From positions 1 to 64,000 of the forward strand of contig JAIXUS010000068.1 in assembly GCA_027483445.1 (NCBI GenBank): a stretch of DNA of 64,000 nt. Direction: 5' to 3'. This document shows positions 53,801-61,050 of this stretch, one piece after another (the stretch's first letter is position 1; every line of letters begins with the position of its first letter). A model generated the notes under the pieces. The model did not search any database. It was not told the origin of the DNA and saw only the letters and a program-made list of their open reading frames with translations. The position numbers were made by a program, and so were the translations under genes. This stretch comes from Bacteroidota bacterium. Its GTDB lineage: Bacteria; Bacteroidota; Bacteroidia; M30B66.

Positions 53801-56800
53801 TTTCCCCTTCGCTCAGTCCGCTAATTGCAGTGTTCGCATCGGAGCTGTCGGCCAGCGTAGCCCCACCTGAAATTACGGTCCAGAAACCGGTTCCGGTTGT
53901 AGGAGCCAAGGCGCTCAGTGAGGTGTCTGTTCCGCAAACAATGAGGTCGTTACCAGCAAATGCGGTGTCGCCCCGGCTAATGGTAATCTGGTCGCTTTCG
54001 GCCGGACAAACGCCGTTGGTCACTCTCCATTCAAACACGTTGTTTCCAACATCGAGGTTGCTTACTGTGGTTGTGGCGGATGACGGATCGGCAATGCTGG
54101 CGTTTCCACCAATGAGCACCCAGGTTCCGGTTCCTACCGAAGGCGTGTTGGCGCTGAGGTTAACACTATTGTCGCAGGTGAAAAAGTCGCTACCGGCAAA
54201 GGCGGTGTCTGGCGGTGTAGTTCTGAAGATGGTAACCGTATCGCTGGTCTGAGGGCAGCTTCCGTTGGGCGAAACGGTCCATTGGAATACATTCAAGCCA
54301 AAAGCCAGCCCGCTTACTTGGGTTCCTGCACTATCGGGATTGGTAATGAGGCCAGAGCCCGAAACCACACTCCATACACCGGAGGCATTTACTAAAGATG
54401 CAGCCAAAAGGCTTGCGGTATCAGCACAAATCTGTTGGTCGGCACCGGCGTTCGCCACCTCAGGAAGGGTGTCGCGGGTGAGTACTACATCGTCAAAACT
54501 GGCAGTACATGAGCCATTGCTAATCGTCCACCGCAGTGTTGTTATGCCTGCCGGCAGATTGCTGATTGTGGTGCCTGGATTTGCGGCATCGTCCAAAACC
54601 CCTCCACCATTGAAAATGGTCCAGATGCCTGTTCCCACTACAGGTAAATTACCCGCCAGTGTGGCTGTAGAGTCGCAAAGGCTTTGGTCTACACCCGCCA
54701 GAGCGGTGCTTGGTTCTTCGTCGCGTGTGATGCTAACTTGATCAAAGACCACGCATGAGCCATTGGTGATTGTCCATTGTAAGACGGTAATTCCTGGTCC
54801 AACATTACTCAAGCCGGAGTTTGTTGAGGTGCTGTCGCTCAAGGTTGCAGTACCGCTTACAATCGTCCACAGCCCAGTGCCAATGTTTGGCGTAGATGCT
54901 GAAAGTGTAGTGCTGTCGGCGCAGATGCTTTGGTCGGCTCCTGCATTGGGAGCGATAGGGTTCTTGCTTACATTGATGCTTACCGAATCGGTGCTTGGAG
55001 GGCAGGCGCCATTGCTCACAGTCCACACCAGGATGTTTTCACCAGGGCTCAAAGCCGAAGCCACCGCATTGGGGTCGGATGTGCTGCTAAAGCTGCCAGA
55101 GCCGGTAGCCACCGACCAAGCGCCGGTTCCAACAGTTGGAAGAGCGGCTTCTAGGCCAACCGAAGTACCACAAATTGCAGTATCTATTCCGGCAACGGCT
55201 ATTGAAGGAGCTGCGGTAATGGTAACCGTAACAGTATCGCTGGTTTGCGGGCATGATCCGGTATTCACGGTCCACACAAAGCTATTCGTGCCCAGTCCTA
55301 TTCCTGTTACTCCGGTTTGAGGGTCGGAGGCATCGCTAAAGTTGCCGCTGCCCGAGAGTAAGCTCCATTGGCCGTTTCCGGGGAATGGGTCATCAGCCTG
55401 CAAGGCTACAGCCGCACCAACGCAAAATGAAAGATCGGGGCCGGCATTGGCCACCACTGTGGCTGAGTCGCGGAGCACCACCACCTGATCGGTTGACGGA
55501 GGACAAACTCCACTGGTAATGTTCCACTGGAACACGTTTACGCCAAAGCCCACATTGCTCACAAGGGTATTGGGCTGGGAAGCATTGGCAAATACACCAC
55601 TACCGGTAACAATAGTCCATTGGCCAACACCAAACAAGGGGTTGTTGCCCGCAAGGCTCAAAGTATCGCCGCAGATTTGTGCATCTGCACCCGCATCGGC
55701 TGTGGTTGGGGGCGTACTGATGGTTAACACAACCTGATCGCTTGCTGGATCGCAGCCCGGAGAAGAAACAATCCAGCTGAGAACCGTTTGTCCGGGGATT
55801 AGTCCGGTAATGCTTGTATTGGGCGAATTAACATCGGCTATTGTACCCGAACCCGACACAAGGGCCCATTGGCCGGTTCCTGTAACCGGGTTTACGGCAC
55901 TTAGGCTTGCGTTGTCGGCACAGAGGTTTTGGTCGCTTCCCGCATCAGCCGGGCTTGGCGCTGCACTCACGGTAATGCTCAATTGATCGCTGCTCGATGG
56001 GCAACTGCCGCTACTGATGGTCCACTCCAACACGAGTGTTCCGGCACTTGTGGTGCTCAGCGTAGCATTGGCGTCGGCTGTATTGCTAAGGCTTCCTGTC
56101 CCGGAAATCAGGCTCCAGCTTCCCGTTCCGATGGTTGGTGTATTGGCTTGCAACACAATACTGTTCCCAGCACATATCACGCTGTCGGGGCCGGCATTGG
56201 CTGCATCGGGAGGGAGGCTGCGGGTAATGCTTACCTGATCGAATGCCACACAGGCACCACTGGTAACCGTCCATCTAAATACATTTACGCCCGGCGAAAG
56301 ACCACTTACTGCGGTATTCGGGTCGCTGCTGCCGGCAAATGTTCCGTTTCCGCTGATTACACTCCAGGCGCCGGTTCCTACAGTAACAGGTTGGGCGGAA
56401 AGGTTCGCCGTAGTGGCACACACATCCTGGTCGGGTCCGGCGTCGGGGGTTACTGGATTGGGGCTTACGTTGATGGCTACCGTGTCGCTACTCGGGGCGC
56501 AGCTACCATTGCTGATGGTCCACACCAGCAGGTTTTGCCCGGTTTGTAGGCCCGCCACCTGATCGTCGGGGTTTGATGGGTCGCCAAACACTGCGGTGCC
56601 TTGTGCTACCGACCAGGCGCCGGTTCCAATTAGCGGTGTATTGGCATCAAGCAAGGCTGTTGCGGAACAGATGGTTTGGTTGGGACCGGCCGCAGCTGCG
56701 GATGGCGGTTCGCTCCTCAATACGCTTACCTCATCGCTTGCGGTGCAGGTTCCATTGGTAACGGTCCAACGGTACTCATTCAAGCCTACGCCAATGTTAC

Positions 56801-59800
56801 TTACAGCGGTGTTAGGACTTCCCGCGTTAGCGAAAACCCCGCTACCACTCACAACCGTCCATGTTCCAGTTCCCACGGCAGGCGATAGGGCCGATAAACT
56901 CGTCGATGTTGCGCAGATGCTTTGGTCGACACCGGCATCGGGAGTTCCTACAGACTCATCAACAACGATGGTTAATGTATCGCGGCTAGGAGGACATGAG
57001 CCGCTGCTGATTGTCCAAATAAAGGTGTTTTGCCCAACGCTTAGTCCGCTCACTGTGGTTGTTGCATTCGAGGCGTTTGCCGGGCTTCCGGCACCAAGGC
57101 CAGTTGACCAGCTACCGACACCTGCAAGAGGCGTATTGGCAGAAATGGATGTGGTATTTGCGCAAATCTGTTGGTTTGGCCCTACAACCGAAGTGCTGGG
57201 CACGGCATCGCGGGTAATGGTAACCTGAGATGTTGACGGCGGACAAGTGCCGTTGGTAATCGTCCATTGAAACACATTGGCCCCAATGGCCAGGTTACTC
57301 ACGGTGGTGTTGGCTGTATTGGGTGCACTAAAGGTTCCACTGCCGGAAATAAGGCTCCAGGCTCCTGTTCCAACACTCGGTACATTGGCCGAAAGTGTGG
57401 CTGAGCTGGCACAGACCGACTGTGGGTTTCCGGCTACAGAAACATCAGGCAGCGCAAAACGGGTAATGGTTACCTGGTCGCTCACGGGCGGACAAGTACC
57501 GTTGGTTACCGTCCAAGTAAATACGTTGGCGCCGATTCCAAGGCCGGTTACGCCGCTATTGCTTTGGGTTGGGTTGGTAATGGTTCCGCTTCCGCTGGTC
57601 AATGTCCAAACTCCGCTCCCAGCCGTTGGGGCCGTAGCATTTAGTGTGGCCGTTGTTGCGCAGAGCGACTGATCAGGGCCTGCGTTTGCGGCTGCAGGCG
57701 GGGCAAACCGGGTGATGGTTACTTGGTCGGTGCTTGGCGGACAAACGCCGTTGCTAATGGTCCATTGAAACACATTTGCGCCCACCGAGAGACCGGTAAC
57801 AGTGGCTCCGGGGAGCGTGTTGTTGCTAAACACCCCTGAGCCGGAAACAACGGTCCACGCTCCGGTTCCAATTACAGGGCTGTTGGCCGCGAGTGTAGCC
57901 GTTGCAAGGCAAACTTGCTGATCGGGGCCGGCATTGGCTGCATCGGGCGGTGGAATTCGGGTTACTTCTACAGTATCGGAAGAAACGCACTGCCCACCGT
58001 TGGTGATGGTCCATGCAAACCGACTGGTGCCTACCGCGATGCCACTTACAGCAGTGTTGGCTTGTGTAGGATTCGCAATTACACCTGTTCCGCTAACCAA
58101 GGACCAAACACCGGTTCCGACATTCGGGTTATTCCCGGCCAGGTTGGTGTTTTCTTCGCATATACTTTGGTTTGCACCAGCGGCGGCTGTTGTAGGTAAG
58201 GGGATAGCAATTGCAGCCACATTTGCGGTAACGGTGCATTGTGCATTATCGCGGACCAATACACTGTAGGTGCCGCCTTGGTTGAGTGTGGCGGGATTTC
58301 CGGTTTGGGTACTGTTGTCTGGAGCTGTCCAGGTGTATACGGCATTGTTCAGTCCGGCGCTACTGGTTGCATTCACGGTAACCGGGGTAGATGAGCCGGC
58401 ACAAAAAGTAGGGTCGGGAGGTGTAAATCCAGAAACAGCCAAATCGCCAAACGAGCAGCAATTGATCGAGGCAATGCTTACAAAGTTGTCGGTAAAGTCG
58501 CATTCCGGCAGGGTACTAATCGGGAAGGTTAAGGGTGTACTTTGGCTTCCATCATCGTTGAGTACAATAAAGAGCGTGAACGGTTTAGGAAGCGGAGCAA
58601 TGTCGAGCTGAACAGGAATCAACTCACTGCCTCCGGGCAAAATTTGGGTGTTGGTTTGCACCGGGCCGCCTATCGGCGAGATGGGAATAGCCGCTCCTGT
58701 AAACGGGTTTCCGGCATAAAAGCGAATGGGGTAGCCGGGGTCTGCCGGCCCACCGGTAGAGCTCACATTTAAGCCAAGGTTGTAGACGTCGGAGCCGTCG
58801 CAGGCGGATGACACAACGCTCAAATCGAGGTTTATGGCCGGATACACCGGACAGCCATCCTGTGTAAGGAAGGTAGATTGCGCTAAGAAGGAGTTAAACG
58901 GGCGGTTTTCGCTGCAGGTAGCGAACGGGCAGGTAACTGTACTGAGTAAAATTTGATGCCCCTGCTGCTGAATCGGTACCGAAAGATTCGTGTTAATATT
59001 TACATTAAAGTAACTGTATTGATTCCAGACCGATCGGCAAGGAGCCCAGGCTTGTCCGGTGGCACCAAAAACATTTACGGTTCCAAGCGAGATATTGGCG
59101 GTTTCGCAAGTAACGCAAATTTCGGCTTGCCCATCACCATCAATATCGGCCACAACGGGCATTTCGGCTCCGGTGCCCGACGAGCAAGGGTTGCTACCAA
59201 TCGTTACCGGTGCTGTTCCGCTACCATCGATGATGCGTAGGGTTGACTCGTCGCGGTAGACCAATTCCTGTGTTCCATCCTGATTAAAGTCGAACATGGT
59301 AATGCCCGTAAATCCCGAAGCATCGGTGGTGGTAAGCGTCCACTTGTTCTGTAATGTTGAGGTTCCGTTGTATTCCAGAGCGTATACCCGTTGCGACCGG
59401 GTAACCCCAATTTCCGGCTGGCAGTCTTTGTCCATGTCGCCCACAAAGGGTACCCCAATCCAGTTGCCCCCGGTGTTGGGCAGATTGATGGAGGCCACCA
59501 ATGAAGGGCTGCCATTGCCGGGATTCCAAACATAGAGCTGCCCAGTACTGCCTTGTGAGGCTACTACAACATCGAGACTTCCATCGAGGTCAATGTCGGC
59601 TAAGGAGGTGTAACCATCGCCAAAACCGGGAAGCACGATAGGCGTCATGCTGTTTCCTGCGGTGCCGTTGGGGTTTGTAATATTTACCTGAAATACGGTG
59701 TTTCCGCAGGCCAGCTCAAGCCCAGGGTCGTTGGTTAAGTCGGCGGCAATTGGGTTGGCAAGGTCGCCAAAGGCCTGGCGGGTCATCACCGCCATAGAGG

Positions 59801-60536
59801 CCCCGGAGCCTCCTTCTGCGAGCTTCCGCCCGTTAAGGGCATTGAAAATCTGGTTGTATACATATACCTCCGGAATGCCGTCGTTGTTGAAGTCGGCAAT
59901 CCCCAGCGAACTTCCAAACCTGGCCGTTCCGGGGTAGCCGTATTGTAAATCGGATTGCCATTTAAGAACTCCGGTATGCTCGTAACAAAATAGGTATCGC
60001 CGTTGGCCAACGCCATTATTGGGGTGATCGATGGTGGCAATAATGATTTCACCAAATCCATCGTCATCCACATCGGCAATCGCTACGGGGTTTGGTCCCA
60101 CCCAAGCCATAAATGGGGTGTTAATGGCGCCTTCCGTGTCGCCGGTTGCTCCATTCATGATTACCAGATCTCGAGCCCGCCTTGGGTCTGAGGCGACAAG
60201 CCCGCTGCCCGACATGATAATCACATTGGGCACCCCGTCATTGTCGATGTCGGCCACCAACGGGGTTTGATAAATGGGCACGGCATCCTGACTAACCCAT
60301 TGCGATTGAAAATTGAGGGCTCCACCTGGAGTTGAAAACTCACAGCTGGGTGTACAAAGTAACGTTTGGTCGTCGCATGGGCAATCCGGATCAAACACAT
60401 CAACCAGTTGATCGCCATCGTCATCAATACCATTGTCGCAGATTTCCTGCGCAAATGTGGTCATCCCGAAAAGCATCAGGAAAGCCAGCATCAACAGTCG
60501 TTTCAGGTTGTTTTTAGGTAGATATTTTTTCGTCAT
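50895..60536 (-). CDS. Giant T9SS type B adhesin with FG-GAP propeller, PKD-like and cadherin-like repeats
   Basis: From the ATG at 60536 the product has 3213 residues. A signal peptide (MLFGMTTFAQ) is followed by an EICDNGIDDDGDQ motif and an FG-GAP/VCBS-type beta propeller (to about residue 560) with calcium-loop repeats such as DIDNDGVPN, DVDDDGFGE and DFNNDGIPE. After a linker region come 18 PKD-like repeats (about 795-2280), six cadherin-like repeats of about 98 residues (NPDGSFTYTPN and VNDPP motifs, to about 2870) and three more PKD-like repeats. The TIGR04131-type sorting domain ends KGYLTLWR. It is probably a T9SS-secreted surface adhesin like SprB in concept, though not its ortholog. 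The start at 60566 is less likely. Confidence 0.9.
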   Translation of the reverse strand: MTKKYLPKNNLKRLLMLAFLMLFGMTTFAQEICDNGIDDDGDQLVDVFDPDCPCDDQTLLCTPSCEFSTPGGALNFQSQWVSQDAVPIYQTPLVADIDNDGVPNVIIMSGSGLVASDPRRARDLVIMNGATGDTEGAINTPFMAWVGPNPVAIADVDDDGFGEIIIATIDHPNNGVGQRRYLFCYEHTGVLKWQSDLQYGYPGTARFGSSLGIADFNNDGIPEVYVYNQIFNALNGRKLAEGGSGASMAVMTRQAFGDLANPIAADLTNDPGLELACGNTVFQVNITNPNGTAGNSMTPIVLPGFGDGYTSLADIDLDGSLDVVVASQGSTGQLYVWNPGNGSPSLVASINLPNTGGNWIGVPFVGDMDKDCQPEIGVTRSQRVYALEYNGTSTLQNKWTLTTTDASGFTGITMFDFNQDGTQELVYRDESTLRIIDGSGTAPVTIGSNPCSSGTGAEMPVVADIDGDGQAEICVTCETANISLGTVNVFGATGQAWAPCRSVWNQYSYFNVNINTNLSVPIQQQGHQILLSTVTCPFATCSENRPFNSFLAQSTFLTQDGCPVYPAINLDLSVVSSACDGSDVYNLGLNVSSTGGPADPGYPIRFYAGNPFTGAAIPISPIGGPVQTNTQILPGGSELIPVQLDIAPLPKPFTLFIVLNDDGSQSTPLTFPISTLPECDFTDNFVSIASINCCSFGDLAVSGFTPPDPTFCAGSSTPVTVNATSSAGLNNAVYTWTAPDNSTQTGNPATLNQGGTYSVLVRDNAQCTVTANVAAIAIPLPTTAAAGANQSICEENTNLAGNNPNVGTGVWSLVSGTGVIANPTQANTAVSGIAVGTSRFAWTITNGGQCVSSDTVEVTRIPPPDAANAGPDQQVCLATATLAANSPVIGTGAWTVVSGSGVFSNNTLPGATVTGLSVGANVFQWTISNGVCPPSTDQVTITRFAPPAAANAGPDQSLCATTATLNATAPTAGSGVWTLTSGSGTITNPTQSNSGVTGLGIGANVFTWTVTNGTCPPVSDQVTITRFALPDVSVAGNPQSVCASSATLSANVPSVGTGAWSLISGSGTFSAPNTANTTVSNLAIGANVFQWTITNGTCPPSTSQVTITRDAVPSTSVVGPNQQICANTTSISANTPLAGVGSWSTGLGAGSPANASNATTTVSGLSVGQNTFIWTISSGSCPPSRDTLTIVVDESVGTPDAGVDQSICATSTSLSALSPAVGTGTWTVVSGSGVFANAGSPNTAVSNIGVGLNEYRWTVTNGTCTASDEVSVLRSEPPSAAAAGPNQTICSATALLDANTPLIGTGAWSVAQGTAVFGDPSNPDDQVAGLQTGQNLLVWTISNGSCAPSSDTVAINVSPNPVTPDAGPDQDVCATTANLSAQPVTVGTGAWSVISGNGTFAGSSDPNTAVSGLSPGVNVFRWTVTSGACVAFDQVSITRSLPPDAANAGPDSVICAGNSIVLQANTPTIGTGSWSLISGTGSLSNTADANATLSTTSAGTLVLEWTISSGSCPSSSDQLSITVSAAPSPADAGSDQNLCADNASLSAVNPVTGTGQWALVSGSGTIADVNSPNTSITGLIPGQTVLSWIVSSPGCDPASDQVVLTISTPPTTADAGADAQICGDTLSLAGNNPLFGVGQWTIVTGSGVFANASQPNTLVSNVGFGVNVFQWNITSGVCPPSTDQVVVLRDSATVVANAGPDLSFCVGAAVALQADDPFPGNGQWSLLSGSGNFSDASDPQTGVTGIGLGTNSFVWTVNTGSCPQTSDTVTVTITAAPSIAVAGIDTAICGTSVGLEAALPTVGTGAWSVATGSGSFSSTSDPNAVASALSPGENILVWTVSNGACPPSTDSVSINVSKNPIAPNAGADQSICADSTTLSASTPNIGTGLWTIVSGTATLSDSTSTNSGLSNVGPGITVLQWTITNGSCVVFDQVSITRDEEPSTALAGVDQSLCDSTATLAGNLPVVGTGIWTIFNGGGVLDDAANPGTTISNLPAGITTLRWTISNGSCTASFDDVVLTRDTLPEVANAGADQQICADTASLLAASLVNASGVWSVVSGSGLITNPDSAGTQVSGLAFGLNVFQWTVSPNGSCPQTSDTVTIFRTTPPDTAFAGSDFFTCDNSVNLSANTPSVGTGTWVLIGGNASIADPSSATTTVSNLDVGNNVFEWRVTNGVCPAESDQITISRGDTAFAGNDLIVCGTDTSLSALAPTTGTGFWTVISGGATLADSSDANTAISGLSEGENVFQWTVLGGQCPDSTDLVTITFACNQPPVLVNDSLSTPEDSVLTGNFINGDVDPDSTVLVVDTIPQQGPQNGSIVIQPDGSFTYTPNEHFYGTDTVVVEICDQGIPLPPLCGLDTLVITITPVNDPPVANSQSYNASPGDTLSGNLLDNDFDIDSTAITADSVVVEPNGGSFTLNPDGSFNYVPNPGFSGLDTIVVLICDSGFPLPPECSLDTLFITVNDTVNDPPVISNDTLSTLEDIPVSGNVITDDSDPDGTTLVADTIAAAGPQNGSITINPDGSFVYTPNENFNGVDTVVINICDQDIPLPPLCGLDTLVITVSPVNDPPITESQTYALTELDTLTGNLLDNDFDPDSTALTVDSVLVDAANGSFTLNPDGSFTYIPNSGFIGLDTVVVLVCDSGLPLPPECESDTLFFTVNDSLNDPPVLLLDSLSTNEDEPLSGNILNGGDNDPEGTELSADTTPISGPQNGSIVINPDGSFVYTPNENFNGTDTVLINVCDNGLPLPPECATDTLIIVVLPVNDPPVILNDTFNIAPGLTLEGNFLTNDFDPDSTQLLADSVIVPPSNGTFVLGEDGNFTYTPNDGFTGTDTVVVLVCDTGDPLPEICAPDTIIILVEMPQFEVDAGDDQVLCGTSVVLQGSAVPADGSGVWTVIAGSGELADSSAANTAVSNLSAGENTFVWSITVSGITRSDTVTVDVTLPGTPAFAGEDQSVCGSSTELLGNLPSAGAGAWSLALGSGEIGNPNQPSTAVNGLSPGNNTFVWTITDGPCVSSDTLVVLSFEPIALTIPTDTSICEENLPVSVAIAGIPEGSEVSWTVLSGNGTVENPEGPQVGLNNLSIGANTFVVNVLNGACAATDTLTLTILPSDSSACEEPEIFIPEGFSPNGDGIHDLFVISNPEGKRIRIEVYNRWGNLVYQSENYLNNWDGTASQGTILAGEQLPESTYYYLITIEGESEPRKGYLTLWR
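51190..58195 (-). repeat. In-frame PKD-like and cadherin-like domain arrays
   Basis: Eighteen PKD-like repeats lie at about 53720-58195, six cadherin-like repeats at about 51950-53715 and three PKD-like repeats at about 51190-51940. The cadherin-like repeats alternate in two types (PQNGSI type and NGSFTLNPDGSF type), making three two-domain units of about 590 bp. Confidence 0.85.
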
Positions 60537-60576
60537 ATAACTGGACGCTTGAAGGCGTGTAAGCATGCACTATTCG

Positions 60577-60611
60577 CAAGGTTAAAGTTCCACCCTCGGG
60601 TTTGATACAAA
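60577..60611 (-). promoter_or_regulatory. Putative promoter of the adhesin locus
   Basis: On the minus strand TTTG (60611-60608) and TAACCTTG (60584-60577, one mismatch to TAnnTTTG) are 23 bp apart. The -7 element lies 40 bp before the ATG at 60536. Confidence 0.35.
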
Positions 60612-60664
60612 GGGAGTTATTCCGTCTTTTTGTCAATACTCCAATGTTGATAACCATACAAAGG

Positions 60665-60672
60665 TATTTTTG
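60665..60672 (+). promoter_or_regulatory. -7 promoter element of the small membrane gene
   Basis: TATTTTTG is an exact TAnnTTTG match, 20 bp before the ATG at 60693. Confidence 0.45.
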
Positions 60673-60692
60673 CACGTAAAGCCCCGTAAACA

Positions 60693-61043
60693 ATGAAGCT
60701 TCGTCTGCTCGAAAACCTGCACATTCCTCTTTGGCTCATTAAAGACACCTGTTGGGCCATGTCGTGGCGAAGCCTCGGAATGGTGATGATTGTTCCAACA
60801 TTCTCTCTGGCGTTACACCTCTCTTGGCGAAGCCGGAAGTCGCCGGTAGAATTTTGGCCGAACGCCTCGGTAAGCTGTTGGATTACCGCGAACTCAATTT
60901 GGATGGCCGACGAGTTTTACTCGCTCAATATTCGCTACGTAAGCCTTTTTTTCTTTGGGCTGGGTGGCTTGATGATAATTTACTGGCTATGGCGCTATTT
61001 CTTACCCTTGTGGAAATCCCTCCAAAAGTCGCCCGAAGCCTAA
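60693..61043 (+). CDS. Hypothetical two-helix membrane protein
   Basis: I do not recognise a named family. The 116-residue product has a hydrophobic segment near residues 25-45 (LGMVMIVPTFSLAL) and another near 83-105 (YVSLFFFGLGGLMIIYWLW), with a Trp/Ser-rich loop between them. Both termini are probably cytoplasmic. It has its own -7 element and converges on lptD, leaving 7 bp between stop codons. It is divergent from the adhesin operon, so a link to T9SS cannot be excluded but has no direct support. Confidence 0.7.
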   Translation: MKLRLLENLHIPLWLIKDTCWAMSWRSLGMVMIVPTFSLALHLSWRSRKSPVEFWPNASVSCWITANSIWMADEFYSLNIRYVSLFFFGLGGLMIIYWLWRYFLPLWKSLQKSPEA

Positions 61044-61050
61044 TTGTTTA

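Noticed and set aside
40406-58195. Possible recent duplication or assembly collapse in the adhesin arrays
   Set aside because: Most repeats are clearly diverged at DNA level, the frame is open throughout, and only one exact 60-bp duplication was seen. Copy number could still be misassembled, but nothing shows it.
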